From Chryseobacterium foetidum (lineage in GTDB: Bacteria > Bacteroidota > Bacteroidia > Flavobacteriales > Weeksellaceae): a DNA stretch of 64,000 nucleotides. The notes under the pieces were generated by a model, which had not been told where the DNA came from, did not search any database, and was given only the letters and a program-made list of their open reading frames with translations. A program made the position numbers and the translations under genes. Positions 27,078-36,273 of the stretch are shown here, one piece after another. The DNA lies in assembly GCF_025457425.1 (NCBI RefSeq), contig NZ_JAMXIA010000001.1, positions 1,860,001 to 1,924,000 of the forward strand, given 5' to 3'. Position 1 is the first letter of the stretch. Every line of letters begins with the position of its first letter.

Positions 27078-27248
27078 ATGAAAATTGGTGACAGAGCAAA
27101 AGTAGATCCTAAATTCACAGGTCTTGAGACTTGGGTAGAAGGAACTGTGATAGACACTGAAAAAAATCCTTTCAAAGGAATTGTCATTGCAATAAAGGAT
27201 GCTTTAGGTCGATTTTTTTTGGTGAAGAAAAATTTTTTAAGCTTCTGA
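27078..27248 (+). pseudogene. Small VapD-associated protein, probably frameshifted
   Basis: Read as it stands, this is a 56-residue protein (MKIGDRAKVDPKFTGLETWV at the start) ending at 27248. One extra T in the run of eight T at 27213-27220 would change the end to GRFFFGEEKFFKLLK. It would then stop with TAG at 27251-27253, directly touching the ATG of the VapD remnant at 27254. That joined TAG-ATG layout and the more family-like ending suggest the present frame is a homopolymer slip, or a switchable state. The strand-rich sequence resembles small SH3/KOW-like proteins. An antitoxin role is inferred from position only. Confidence 0.5.
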
Positions 27249-27253
27249 AATAG

Positions 27254-27461
27254 ATGTTTGCTATTGCTTTTGATATGACAATTGGTGATCTAAAAGAGAA
27301 TTTTGGCGATCCATACAATAATGCGTATTATGAAATTGGCAGAATTTTACGCAAATATGACTTTCACAGCACTCAGGGAAGTGTCTACCTTACTCAAAAT
27401 GAAGATATGTCAAAATTGCTTCGTGCAATGGTCTGATTTTACAACATTTATGAAAGAGTAA
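27254..27461 (+). pseudogene. vapD: VapD-type endoribonuclease remnant with internal deletion
   Basis: The open frame 27254-27436 gives 60 residues beginning MFAIAFDMTIGDLKENFG and including TQGSVYLTQNEDMSKLL, clear VapD signatures (a Cas2-like ferredoxin-fold RNase of about 92-95 residues, with Asp7 conserved). It stops abruptly after RAMV. In another frame, 27423-27461 reads VQWSDFTTFMKE and a stop, which is the usual VapD C-terminus. So an estimated 20-30 codons between the two parts are missing, with loss of frame. The gene is probably inactive. In intact loci VapD acts as the toxin of a toxin-antitoxin pair. Confidence 0.72.
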
Positions 27462-27504
27462 TCAAACTATTTTTCTGTAAGCATATAAGATTTAAACTGT
27501 TAAT

Positions 27505-28668
27505 TTGGAGGAAACAAAATCATTCGAAAATCTGAAATCTCAGTGGAAATTTTCTTTCCTCATCACACTTATTCTGATGCTTGTCTTAAGCATCTGGAAC
27601 TTCAAAAACAGAATGTACGACTGGGATATGCCTGGCTACATGGGTTGTTTTTACACCATTTTGGAGCCTGATAAACCTAAAGAAATTCATGCAAGAATTT
27701 ATCAGGAAATTAAAAAGGAAGCTCCCAAAAAAGAATATCTTGATATTATTGGAGTGGACTTTTATGATGAAACCCGTCAATGGTTTGCAAAAGAAACCCA
27801 GTCCTTTTCTGAGCAACTACCTTATTTTCAAATAAAAGTTGGATACAATCTGACGCTGCTGGCATTGTACAAAATTGGTTTTACGGGACCAATGTCTGTC
27901 ACAATTCTAAGCATCATTTCTTATTTTATTTCCGGAATTCTCATGTTCTTTGTTTTAAAAACAATCTTTCCGGGAAATCCGTGGCTAAGTGTTTTGCTTT
28001 CTGTCGGCATTTGTTTACTCGATCCGATGACACACATGGCACAAATCTCAACGCCGGATATGTTTATTTTTCAGTTTATGATGCTGTTTATGATTGCTTT
28101 TCTACGAAAATGGAATCAGTGGACGATGTTTTTAATTCAATTTTCGATTGTCATTGTAAGGCCGGATTACATCACATTTTCACTTACGTTTTACGCAACC
28201 CAGTTTATTTTTGAATATATTTCTTCAAAAAAACTGAATTATTTGATTGTTGTTCAATCGGTTTTTTTAATTATTATTTATGTTTCCATACTCCATTATT
28301 ACAACTATCCTGGTTGGAAAGCCCTGTTCTACGATACATTTATCTACAGACGTCCTTTTATCAGTAAGCAGCCAGCGGAATTCACAATGTCTGAATATTT
28401 TAATTTTCTGCTTTCAAAACTGCTCTTTTTCAAGAAAGTAACTGTCTCATGTATTGCAATGATGATCGGCATTTTTTGTTTTACGAAAGATAAGTACACA
28501 CGATTATTTGCAATTTGTTTTGCTATTAACATATACATAAAGTTTGTCTTATTCCCACAGTCGGCGGCTATCAGATTTTTCTTTCCGTTTATTGCGCTTC
28601 TTCTGATGACTTTTTTCTATAGTTTAAGTAAAAGATTTCCTAATCTTAAAATCGGGAAAATTGCTTAA
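27505..28668 (+). CDS. Polytopic membrane protein, GT-C-like
   Basis: A 387-residue protein with about nine or ten hydrophobic segments, starting at TTG 27505 (no earlier ATG; the start lies just before the first helix, FSFLITLILMLVLSIW). The first loop contains YDWDMPGYMG, with acidic residues where GT-C glycosyltransferases often carry catalytic Asp. I do not recognise a named family. Its place upstream of a GT4 glycosyltransferase, a flippase and an AsnB homologue fits a role in surface-glycan assembly, which is inference. Confidence 0.6.
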   Translation: MEETKSFENLKSQWKFSFLITLILMLVLSIWNFKNRMYDWDMPGYMGCFYTILEPDKPKEIHARIYQEIKKEAPKKEYLDIIGVDFYDETRQWFAKETQSFSEQLPYFQIKVGYNLTLLALYKIGFTGPMSVTILSIISYFISGILMFFVLKTIFPGNPWLSVLLSVGICLLDPMTHMAQISTPDMFIFQFMMLFMIAFLRKWNQWTMFLIQFSIVIVRPDYITFSLTFYATQFIFEYISSKKLNYLIVVQSVFLIIIYVSILHYYNYPGWKALFYDTFIYRRPFISKQPAEFTMSEYFNFLLSKLLFFKKVTVSCIAMMIGIFCFTKDKYTRLFAICFAINIYIKFVLFPQSAAIRFFFPFIALLLMTFFYSLSKRFPNLKIGKIA

Positions 28669-28734
28669 TTTTACATTTTAAAAATCTATTTAAATCAAAA
28701 TTGCTGATTTTGTTTTACAGATAAATATAAGCCT

Positions 28735-29223
28735 ATGAAAATTGAAGAATCTGATATTGTAGAAGCCAACGACTACAGAGTCATTATCTATCCTGCATCA
28801 AGACCTTTTGCAACCGTTGAAGCAAAGAAAATCACAGAAAAACTGTACGATTTTCTCGCAACTTGGGCTGCTCACGGCAAACCGCTTTCGTCTTCATTTA
28901 AAATCGAAAAAAATCAGTTTATTGTGATTTGTGTAGATGAGGAAAAAGAAATGGCGTCCGGCTGCAGCATTGATGCACTTGGGAAAATCATGCGTGAAAT
29001 TGACGATGAATATCAGCTGGGACTATTCGACAGAATGAAAGCCAGTTTCGTAGAAAACGGCGAAGTGAAAACTTTAAAACTGATCGATTTCAAATCAAAA
29101 GTGAGAAGCGGAGAAATCTCTAAAGACATTGATGTTTTCGACTTTTCAAAAAATACGTACCTCGAGTTTTTAGGAAATTTCCTTCTGCCTTTCGAGAGAA
29201 GCTGGGCTTCAGTAATTAAATAA
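28735..29223 (+). CDS. Conserved Bacteroidota hypothetical protein
   Basis: A 162-residue soluble protein (starting MKIEESDIVEANDYRVIIYP) of a type often labelled 'ABC transporter ATPase' in Flavobacteriia. It contains no Walker A, Walker B or ABC signature, so that label is not supported. The middle has a hydrophobic strand plus acidic turn (FIVICVDEEKEMASGCSID). Function unknown. It probably belongs to the conserved chromosome rather than the glycan genes around it. Confidence 0.65.
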   Translation: MKIEESDIVEANDYRVIIYPASRPFATVEAKKITEKLYDFLATWAAHGKPLSSSFKIEKNQFIVICVDEEKEMASGCSIDALGKIMREIDDEYQLGLFDRMKASFVENGEVKTLKLIDFKSKVRSGEISKDIDVFDFSKNTYLEFLGNFLLPFERSWASVIK

Positions 29224-29310
29224 TTTTCAATTAAATATTTCAAATTTCCTTTGCGGTTTCCAATTTATTTTGAGACTTCAGAGGAAATTTTGTTATTTTG
29301 ATAGTTCTAA

Positions 29311-30441
29311 ATGCAAAAAGTGCTTTTTTTAACAACAGCGCATCATCCGAAAGATGACCGCATCTATTATCATCAGGCAAAATCGCTTGCTGAAAACGGC
29401 TTTGAAGTTAAGGTCACGAGCCTCTGCGAAAATTTAATTGAAATAATAGATACAATTCAAATTGAATCCTTTTCTATTCTAAATCATTCGTCTAAAGATA
29501 AGATTGAAGCCTTTTTTAAAGTCTGCAAATCCTTTCAGCCCGATACAATTATTTGTTCAGAACCGCTGGCAGTTTTTGCAGCAAACAAATTTCAAAAAAT
29601 CAAAAAAACTTCTGTCATTTACGACGTTACAGAATGGTATCCTGCTATGTCGATGCTCAGCCCCATTGCTTATCCTGCTAAATTTTTTTACGCTCTGAAA
29701 TTTTATCTGATCAATCTTTACGCGGGATTTTTAAGCTCAGATTTTATCTTCGGTGAAGAAACCAAGAAATTTCCTTTAGCTTACTTTTTCCCGTTCAAAA
29801 GAAACCTCACGCTTCCCTACTATCCGGATCCTGAGTTTGTTTTTTCAAATATTAACAGTTTAAAACCAAACGAAATTACACTTTGTTACACCGGACAGAT
29901 TTCTAAGGATAAAGGAATTGGTAACTTTTTTAAAGCGATTGATTGGGTTAGAAAAAAAAATTCAGAGGTCAACATCAAAATACTCATCATCGGATCTGCA
30001 AGAAATGAAGAAGATAAAATGTATTTTGAAAAACTATTATCTGAATTTGAGTTTGAAGATATCAAAATAAAACAGCCGACAACATTTGAAAGATTCACAG
30101 AAAGCTTTGCCGAAGCTGACCTTTGTTTTGACCTGCGTGAACTGAATTTTGAAAACAATCACTCTCTTCCCATAAAACTTTTTTACTACATCGGAGCCGG
30201 AAAACCTGTCATTTATTCAAATTTAAAAGGTATTCGGCAGCACATGGACGTATCAGACTTTGGTTTTTTAGTTAAGCCTGATGATTCTGAAAAAATTGCA
30301 GATATCATTTTAAATTATATCAAAAATCCTGAACTTTATCACAATAACGCACAAAAAGCATCGGAAGTTTTTAGAGAAAAATACAACTGGAATGTGATCA
30401 AGGATTCTTTCATTCAATTTATAAAAACCGGCGAAAACTAA
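29311..30441 (+). CDS. Family 4 glycosyltransferase (GT-B fold)
   Basis: A 376-residue protein. The N-terminal half has a Rossmann-like start (KVLFLTTAHHPKDDRIYYHQ). The C-terminal half has the donor-binding pattern CYTGQISKDKGIGNFFKAI and later IKLFYYIGAGKPVIYSNLKG, typical of GT4. The conserved E-x7-E region is poorly preserved (FDLRELNFENNHSLPIK). It probably adds a sugar to a lipid-linked glycan on the inner membrane. The flippase gene starts 2 bases after its stop, so the two are co-transcribed. Confidence 0.85.
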   Translation: MQKVLFLTTAHHPKDDRIYYHQAKSLAENGFEVKVTSLCENLIEIIDTIQIESFSILNHSSKDKIEAFFKVCKSFQPDTIICSEPLAVFAANKFQKIKKTSVIYDVTEWYPAMSMLSPIAYPAKFFYALKFYLINLYAGFLSSDFIFGEETKKFPLAYFFPFKRNLTLPYYPDPEFVFSNINSLKPNEITLCYTGQISKDKGIGNFFKAIDWVRKKNSEVNIKILIIGSARNEEDKMYFEKLLSEFEFEDIKIKQPTTFERFTESFAEADLCFDLRELNFENNHSLPIKLFYYIGAGKPVIYSNLKGIRQHMDVSDFGFLVKPDDSEKIADIILNYIKNPELYHNNAQKASEVFREKYNWNVIKDSFIQFIKTGEN

Positions 30442-30442
30442 A

Positions 30443-31693
30443 ATGCTCACAATTCTCAAAACTTTTGTGTCCCGCTTTCTTATTCTCATTTTGAGTTTCG
30501 GGCTGGTCATTTTTTCCACACAGTTTTGGGGGAGCGAAGGCAAAGGAACCATCTCGATTGTGATTGCCAACGCCGCAATTGTAAGTTTTTTCAGCAGCAT
30601 TTTTGCGGGTAGCAGCACCTCTTATTTCGCATCAAAGTTTAAGACCGAACAGATTTTAATTTACTCTTATTTGTGGTCTGTTTTAACGGGAATTACTGTA
30701 CCGCTTCTGTTTTCTTTCTCGGAAATACAGTCAACATACATTTTTCATTTGATTGGAATTTCAGTATTTTCCGCATTTTTATCCGTCAATGTCAACGTTT
30801 TTATTGGGATGCGTAATCTCAAAATGTTCAACATTTACACGGTTTTACAGCAACTTCTACACGTCATTTTTTTATTTGGATTTATTTTTATTTTAAATTT
30901 AAAAGCCGTTTCAAGCTATTTTACGGCACAGATTTTTTGTCTTGCCACTTTATTTTCACTCAGTTTTTTTCAGATTATTAAAAAATGTAAAACTTCAAAT
31001 TTTAAATTTTCATCTGAGGTTTTCAAAAATATGTTCGATTATGGCTGGAAAAACCAACTCAGTGCATTGATTCAGTTTCTGAACTACAGACTTTCATTTT
31101 ATTTCCTTGAACATTACGATGGAATTTCTGCGGTCGGAATTTTTTCTGTTGGGATTACCTTTGCTGAAGCCATCTGGACGATTACCCGTAGCATTGCTGT
31201 CGTCTTGTATTCGGAAGTAATTAACAGCAAAAGCAAGGCAGAATCTATTCTAAAAACAAAGCATTCACTAAAACTTTCGTTCAGCCTGATGTTGATTTTT
31301 CTTTTAGGTATCATTGTTATTCCAGGTTCAGTTTATGAACTTATTTTCGGCAGCGCCTTCCGTGGAACTAAAGAAATTATACTGATTTTATCGCCAGGAA
31401 TTTTCGCCATTGCGGTCAGTGATATGGTTGGCTACTATTTTTCAGGAATTAAAGAACTGAAAATACTAAACATCAAATCAATAGCAGGTTTAATTGTAAC
31501 TGTCATCTTATCAATTATCCTCATTCCAAAATATGGAATTTATGGAGCCGGAATTTCAACGGTTGCTTCCTATTGCCTTTCAGCATTGATTTTATTCTAT
31601 CATTTTTACCGTTCGACGACATTTAATTTTAAAGATTTCTTGATTTCAAAAACAGACTTTGATGAAATTAAATTTAAATTTCTGAAAAAGTAA
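30443..31693 (+). CDS. Wzx-like polysaccharide flippase (MATE/MOP superfamily)
   Basis: A 416-residue protein with about 12 membrane helices and the layout of polysaccharide transporters. The C-terminal half repeats the pattern GKIYGIYGAGIST-like (here PKYGIYGAGISTVASY), common in Wzx and related exporters. It should move a lipid-linked glycan across the inner membrane. It starts 2 bases after the GT4 gene and is followed 52 bases later by asnB. Confidence 0.85.
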   Translation: MLTILKTFVSRFLILILSFGLVIFSTQFWGSEGKGTISIVIANAAIVSFFSSIFAGSSTSYFASKFKTEQILIYSYLWSVLTGITVPLLFSFSEIQSTYIFHLIGISVFSAFLSVNVNVFIGMRNLKMFNIYTVLQQLLHVIFLFGFIFILNLKAVSSYFTAQIFCLATLFSLSFFQIIKKCKTSNFKFSSEVFKNMFDYGWKNQLSALIQFLNYRLSFYFLEHYDGISAVGIFSVGITFAEAIWTITRSIAVVLYSEVINSKSKAESILKTKHSLKLSFSLMLIFLLGIIVIPGSVYELIFGSAFRGTKEIILILSPGIFAIAVSDMVGYYFSGIKELKILNIKSIAGLIVTVILSIILIPKYGIYGAGISTVASYCLSALILFYHFYRSTTFNFKDFLISKTDFDEIKFKFLKK

Positions 31694-31745
31694 AATCTCT
31701 TTAGAACCTGCACTTTTCTTATTTTTACATCACAATATCAAAATT

Positions 31746-33647
31746 ATGTGCGGAATCTGCGGTTATTATTCATTTAAAAAAGAAATTTCTACGAAGAATA
31801 TTCTGGAAATGAATAAAGCAATTCAGCATCGTGGTCCTGATGATGAAGGATTCTGGCTTTTAAATCAAAACGAAGGAAAATCTTTTTCAGGATTGGATTC
31901 TACAGAAAAAATCAAGTCAACTTTTCCGATTCTTAAAGATGAAAAATCTCAGCTGGCATTGGGTTTCCGGAGACTTTCAATCGTTGATCTTTCGGAAAAC
32001 GGGCATCAGCCTATGACTTCAACGGATGAAAATTTAGTCATCACATTTAACGGAGAGATTTATAATTTTAAAGAACTACGCACTGAACTTGAACATTTTA
32101 ATTATCACTTTAAAAGCAGTTCCGACACAGAAGTCATTCTGAAAGCCTACGAAAACTGGGGAAATTCAATGTTTGAAAAGCTGGACGGAATGTTTGCGAT
32201 CTGCATTGTAGATTTAAATCAAAAAAAAATCATTTTCGGTCGTGACAGAATGGGTTTGAAGCCATTATTTTATATCAAAAATCAGGATGGATTGTTTTGG
32301 GCTTCAGAAATAAAATCTTTATTAAAAAACGAATTTGTACAACCCGAAATCAACTGGAACGGCGTTTACACCAACTTTCTATTCCAGACCACTTTGGCTC
32401 CGGCAACCTGTTTTAAAGATATTTTTTCTCTGGAATCCGGCAGTTTAATGATTTTAGATTTAGAAAACCACTCCATTAAAAAAGAAAAATTCTGGACTTT
32501 AAATTCAAAAATAAACTCTGAAATTTCTGAGGAGGAAGCGGTCAAAAAAATCGACGAATTGCTTGCTAAAAGTGTTTCCGAACAGCTTTACGCCGACGTT
32601 CTAGTCACAAGTATGATGAGTGGCGGAATTGATTCTACTTTAATCACTTCCAAAGCAAAGCCTTTTAAAAATGACGTAAACGCATTTACTATTCAATACA
32701 AATTTGCTGAAGATGAAGTGAAAAATGCATCTTTGGTCGCTGAAAATCTTGAAATTAAACATCATATAAAAACCGTGAGCGATGATGAAGTATTAGCAGA
32801 TTTGAAGGAAAATATTCAGCATTTTGAAGAACCTTATTCAAGTCTGGAAGTTTTGATGAATGCTGCGGAATACGCAAAAAAACTGGGTTTCAAAGTGGTT
32901 TTAAGCGGAAATGGTGCAGATGAACTTTTTGGCGGTTACAGTCATGCTTTAAAACTTAAAAAGTGGCTTTTGCTGAAGAACTTTAATTTCGTAAGAAACT
33001 TTATCGTGACAAAAGACCCGTTTTCTGAAAGAGTCAAAAACTATTTCTCACAAGATTCGGTGTTTGATTTTTTCCGTCAGAGTCAGGTCGGCATGAAACC
33101 TTTAGAGGCTGAAAATATTTTTAAATCTGATATTTTTAAAACAATCAATACAGATTTGACAAGATTTCATTTAACTGAAACCAAAAACTATGCAGGTTAT
33201 TTTGAATATGATATGAAATATTCACTTTCGTCGCATCACGTTTTCAGAGATGATCTCAGCGCAATGAAATATGGTGTGGAATTCCGGTATCCATATCTGA
33301 GCAATGAGTTAATTGATTTCGTCTCAACCTTGCCGGAGAAATTCAGATTTAATGGTATTCAAAACAAACCTTTGCTGAGAAAAGTATCTGAAAATTATCT
33401 TCCCAAAGAAGTTTTGACCATGCCAAAACGTGGATTTTCTTTTCCATTGAATCATTTCATTAAAAACGAAGAGAAAGTTCAGAATTTTATTATTGAAAAT
33501 CTCGAAAGCCTGAAAAAACGGAATTTCTTTACATCTGAAACTATCGATACGTGGTGGAAAAACCAAAACAACTTTTACGATTGCGTGAAAATCTGGCAGC
33601 TCGTGACATTTGAGCTTTGGTATCAGAAATATTTTGAAAATCTCTAA
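31746..33647 (+). CDS. asnB: Asparagine synthase, glutamine-hydrolysing
   Basis: A 633-residue class II amidotransferase. Cys2 in MCGICGYYS is the glutaminase nucleophile after Met removal. The glutaminase domain includes IQHRGPDDEG and NGEIYN. The synthetase domain has the ATP-binding SGGIDST near residue 292 and the LSGNGADELFGGY motif. It could make asparagine from aspartate. In glycan loci, homologues often amidate uronic acids or other carboxyl groups on sugars, and its place behind a flippase makes this a real alternative. Confidence 0.9.
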   Translation: MCGICGYYSFKKEISTKNILEMNKAIQHRGPDDEGFWLLNQNEGKSFSGLDSTEKIKSTFPILKDEKSQLALGFRRLSIVDLSENGHQPMTSTDENLVITFNGEIYNFKELRTELEHFNYHFKSSSDTEVILKAYENWGNSMFEKLDGMFAICIVDLNQKKIIFGRDRMGLKPLFYIKNQDGLFWASEIKSLLKNEFVQPEINWNGVYTNFLFQTTLAPATCFKDIFSLESGSLMILDLENHSIKKEKFWTLNSKINSEISEEEAVKKIDELLAKSVSEQLYADVLVTSMMSGGIDSTLITSKAKPFKNDVNAFTIQYKFAEDEVKNASLVAENLEIKHHIKTVSDDEVLADLKENIQHFEEPYSSLEVLMNAAEYAKKLGFKVVLSGNGADELFGGYSHALKLKKWLLLKNFNFVRNFIVTKDPFSERVKNYFSQDSVFDFFRQSQVGMKPLEAENIFKSDIFKTINTDLTRFHLTETKNYAGYFEYDMKYSLSSHHVFRDDLSAMKYGVEFRYPYLSNELIDFVSTLPEKFRFNGIQNKPLLRKVSENYLPKEVLTMPKRGFSFPLNHFIKNEEKVQNFIIENLESLKKRNFFTSETIDTWWKNQNNFYDCVKIWQLVTFELWYQKYFENL

Positions 33648-33668
33648 CGGCTCTACAAATTAATATTT

Positions 33669-33676
33669 TAACTTTG
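33669..33676 (+). promoter_or_regulatory. Candidate -7 box very close to a lipoprotein start
   Basis: TAACTTTG matches TAnnTTTG exactly but lies only 4 bases before the ATG at 33681. If it is real, the mRNA would be nearly leaderless. It may be coincidence. Confidence 0.3.
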
Positions 33677-33680
33677 TAAA

Positions 33681-34190
33681 ATGAAGAAATATCTTTGGGG
33701 AATAGCGCTGTCGCTACTGGCACTTCTGAGCTGTAGAAGTGATGAAGAAAGCCTGCAAAACATCGATCAGATCATGACTTTTTACATGAAAAATGCGGCA
33801 GGACAAGATCTTCTGAATCCTACAGCAGTCGGCTCATACTCGAATATCAAAATGAACGACGTCTTTGGCGAAAATGACAATTCGCCAGTCAATTTTTCCG
33901 GCCCTACGATGCAGGCAGACTCAACTTATTCCATTGAATATACTGCAGGAGCTACACGAAGACTGCTGTCACCTGATGCCGGCGCCGAAAACCGGGTTTA
34001 TTACTCAAGAATTGCTCTTAATCTAAGCCGGAAGGTGAATGACACTCTGTTTCAGACGGTTTTAGACACGATGGAAATTCAGTACCGGTGGTCGCCTGCA
34101 CTTTTTGAGGTGTCGAAGGTTTTGTACAATAAAAATGAAGTTTTCAACAAAACTCCAACCTCAGGGAATACATTTACCATTACAAAATAA
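33681..34190 (+). CDS. Hypothetical lipoprotein
   Basis: A 169-residue exported protein with a lipobox LALLSC (Cys18), so it should be lipid-anchored. The mature part is beta-rich with Ser/Thr/Asn content and no motif I recognise. It lies between asnB and serS with a 33-base gap to asnB. Ala and Gly content and codon use look like the conserved genes downstream more than the glycan genes upstream. Confidence 0.65.
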   Translation: MKKYLWGIALSLLALLSCRSDEESLQNIDQIMTFYMKNAAGQDLLNPTAVGSYSNIKMNDVFGENDNSPVNFSGPTMQADSTYSIEYTAGATRRLLSPDAGAENRVYYSRIALNLSRKVNDTLFQTVLDTMEIQYRWSPALFEVSKVLYNKNEVFNKTPTSGNTFTITK

Positions 34191-34301
34191 TTTAATTTTC
34201 ATAAATTGCAGGATGTAAGATATTGGATGGTGGAAGTTTAAAAAAATTCCGTCACCAAAAATTGATTTTACAACCATCTTCAAACACCCAACAACTCATT
34301 T

Positions 34302-35582
34302 ATGTTACAGGTTCAATTTTTGCGCGACAATAAGGAACGCGTTTTAGAAGGTCTTAAAAAAAGAAATTTTAAGAATCCTGAGTTAGTAGATCAGGCAATT
34401 GCTACTGACGAAGAAAGAAAAAAAGTTCAGTTCGAATTGGATTCTCAACTTGCCGAAATGAATAAAATCGCCAAAGAAATTGGGATTTTAATGAAAGAAG
34501 GCAAAAAAGAAGAGGCAGAATCATCGAAATCTAAAACTGCACAATATAAAGAGTCGAGCAAAGAACTGGAGACAAAACTGGGCAGTTTAGAAGTAGATTT
34601 GACCAACATTTTATACCAAATTCCGAATATTCCGAATGAGCAGGTAAAAGCTGGCTCATCTGCGGATGACAACGAAATTATCTATCAGTCTCACGACGTA
34701 GAAGGTTTGGGCGAAGGTGCAATTCCGCATTGGGAACTCGCAAAAAAATACAACCTGATCGATTTTGAATTGGGTGTGAAAATCGCCGGTGCAGGCTTCC
34801 CGGTTTATCTTGGAAAAGGTGCGAGATTACAGAGAGCTTTGGTTCAGTATTTTTTAGATAAAAATGTTGAAAAAGGTTACATGGAAGTAAACCCTCCTCA
34901 CGTTGTAAACGAAGCTTCAGGTTTCGGAACAGGGCAATTGCCTGATAAAGAAGGACAAATGTATGAAATTGCGAATAACACAACTGTAGAAAAACTATTT
35001 TTGATTCCTACAGCTGAAGTTCCGGTGACGAATCTTTACCGTGATGTTTTGTTTCAGGAGAAGGATCTTCCGGTTAAAAATACAGCATTCTCCCAATGTT
35101 ACAGAAGAGAAGCAGGAAGTTACGGTGCTCATGTAAGAGGTCTGAACCGTCTTCATCAGTTTGAAAAAGTGGAAATTGTAAGAATCGAAAAGCCGGAAAA
35201 TTCTTATGCTGTTTTGGAAGAAATGGTAGAACACATCAAAGAAATTTTGGTTGACCTTGAACTTCCGTACAGAGTTTTAAGACTTTGTGGCGGTGATACA
35301 GGCTTTGCTTCTGCGATGACTTACGATTTTGAAGTGTGGAGTGCTGCTCAGGAAAAATGGCTTGAGGTAAGCTCAGTTTCGAATTTTGAAACATTTCAGG
35401 CTAACAGATTGAAGTGCCGTTATAAAGCGGACGGAAAGTCTCAGTTGGTGCATACTTTAAATGGATCTGCGATGGCTTTGCCAAGAATTATGGCGGCTTT
35501 GCTTGAAAATAATCAGACTGAGGAAGGAATTAAACTACCGAAGAAAGTTGCTGAATATGCAAAATTTGATTTGATTAATTAA
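34302..35582 (+). CDS. serS: Serine--tRNA ligase
   Basis: A 426-residue class II synthetase that charges tRNA-Ser (and tRNA-Sec where present). The N-terminal long coiled-coil arm (about residues 28-105, rich in Lys and Glu) contacts the tRNA variable arm. Motif 2 (FSQCYRREAGSYGAHVRGLNR) is near residue 265 and motif 3 (LNGSAMALPRIMAALLENNQ) near 388. It is complete and stands alone, ending at a strong hairpin. Confidence 0.97.
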   Translation: MLQVQFLRDNKERVLEGLKKRNFKNPELVDQAIATDEERKKVQFELDSQLAEMNKIAKEIGILMKEGKKEEAESSKSKTAQYKESSKELETKLGSLEVDLTNILYQIPNIPNEQVKAGSSADDNEIIYQSHDVEGLGEGAIPHWELAKKYNLIDFELGVKIAGAGFPVYLGKGARLQRALVQYFLDKNVEKGYMEVNPPHVVNEASGFGTGQLPDKEGQMYEIANNTTVEKLFLIPTAEVPVTNLYRDVLFQEKDLPVKNTAFSQCYRREAGSYGAHVRGLNRLHQFEKVEIVRIEKPENSYAVLEEMVEHIKEILVDLELPYRVLRLCGGDTGFASAMTYDFEVWSAAQEKWLEVSSVSNFETFQANRLKCRYKADGKSQLVHTLNGSAMALPRIMAALLENNQTEEGIKLPKKVAEYAKFDLIN

Positions 35583-35670
35583 ATGCTTAAATATTTAAAC
35601 GCAAAGTTTGCAAAGGCGTAAACTTAGCAGAGAACAAAAAGTCAATTCATTTGCTTAAAATACAATAAAG

Positions 35671-35693
35671 ACCACCAATCCGGTGGTTTTTTT
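35671..35693 (+). terminator. Terminator after serS
   Basis: ACCACC (35671-35676) and GGTGGT (35682-35687) form a short GC-rich stem followed by seven T. It touches the stop codon of the convergent pentapeptide-repeat gene. Confidence 0.8.
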
Positions 35694-36273
35694 ATGCATT
35701 TTTGTCAATGATAATTTTGTGATGAAGCAATAAACCCGAGAGATTTGAAGGAGAAAATTTCGCTGCTTTCATTTTATTATTGTCGGGATTAAAAGCGAAA
35801 CTGTAAGCCGTTCTGAAATCTGTCTGTTCAAGATTTGTACGGTCAAAAGTTGCACCGGAAAGATCACAGTTTAGAAAAGCTGCATTTCTGAGATCAGCTT
35901 CTGAAAAGTCGGTTTCATGTAAAATACAGTCTTTGAAAACGGTTTTTCTGAGTGACAGTTTATAGAATATAGAATTGCTGAGAATGCAGTTTTCAAATTT
36001 GAAGGAAAGTCCAAAATCATTGCAGGAATCAAAGGCAAGCCCAAGCATTTTTGAATTTTTGAAAATGACATCTCGGAAAGCAGTGGAATTTAATTTGACC
36101 ATACTTAGATTACAGTCTACAAATTCACAGTCATTAAATTTAAAACCTGAAAAATCGGCGTATTCAAAATTACAGTTTTGAAAAATGCAGTTTTCGTATT
36201 CAGCTGATTGTAAAGGAGATTCAGTGCAATTTACCTGATTGTAATTTTGATATGAAATATAATTTGAATTCAT
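35692..36273 (-). CDS. Pentapeptide-repeat protein
   Basis: A 193-residue protein from the ATG at 36273 (MNSNYISYQNYNQVN). The longer frame up to 36357 adds a leader unlike the rest. The chain is made of A(D/N)LxX-type pentapeptides such as CIFQNCNFEYADFSGFKFND and DLRNAAFLNCDLSGATFDRT, which fold as a right-handed quadrilateral beta-helix. Qnr-type members mimic DNA and protect gyrase, and this one has a similar length and C-terminal dimer-like tail (NPDNNKMKAAKFSPSNLSGL). Protection of gyrase is possible but not shown by sequence. Confidence 0.83.
   Translation of the reverse strand: MNSNYISYQNYNQVNCTESPLQSAEYENCIFQNCNFEYADFSGFKFNDCEFVDCNLSMVKLNSTAFRDVIFKNSKMLGLAFDSCNDFGLSFKFENCILSNSIFYKLSLRKTVFKDCILHETDFSEADLRNAAFLNCDLSGATFDRTNLEQTDFRTAYSFAFNPDNNKMKAAKFSPSNLSGLLLHHKIIIDKNA

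Noticed and set aside
28735..29223. 'ABC transporter ATPase' as the function of the 162-residue protein
   Set aside because: No Walker A, Walker B or signature motif can be seen, and the length is too short for an ABC ATPase.
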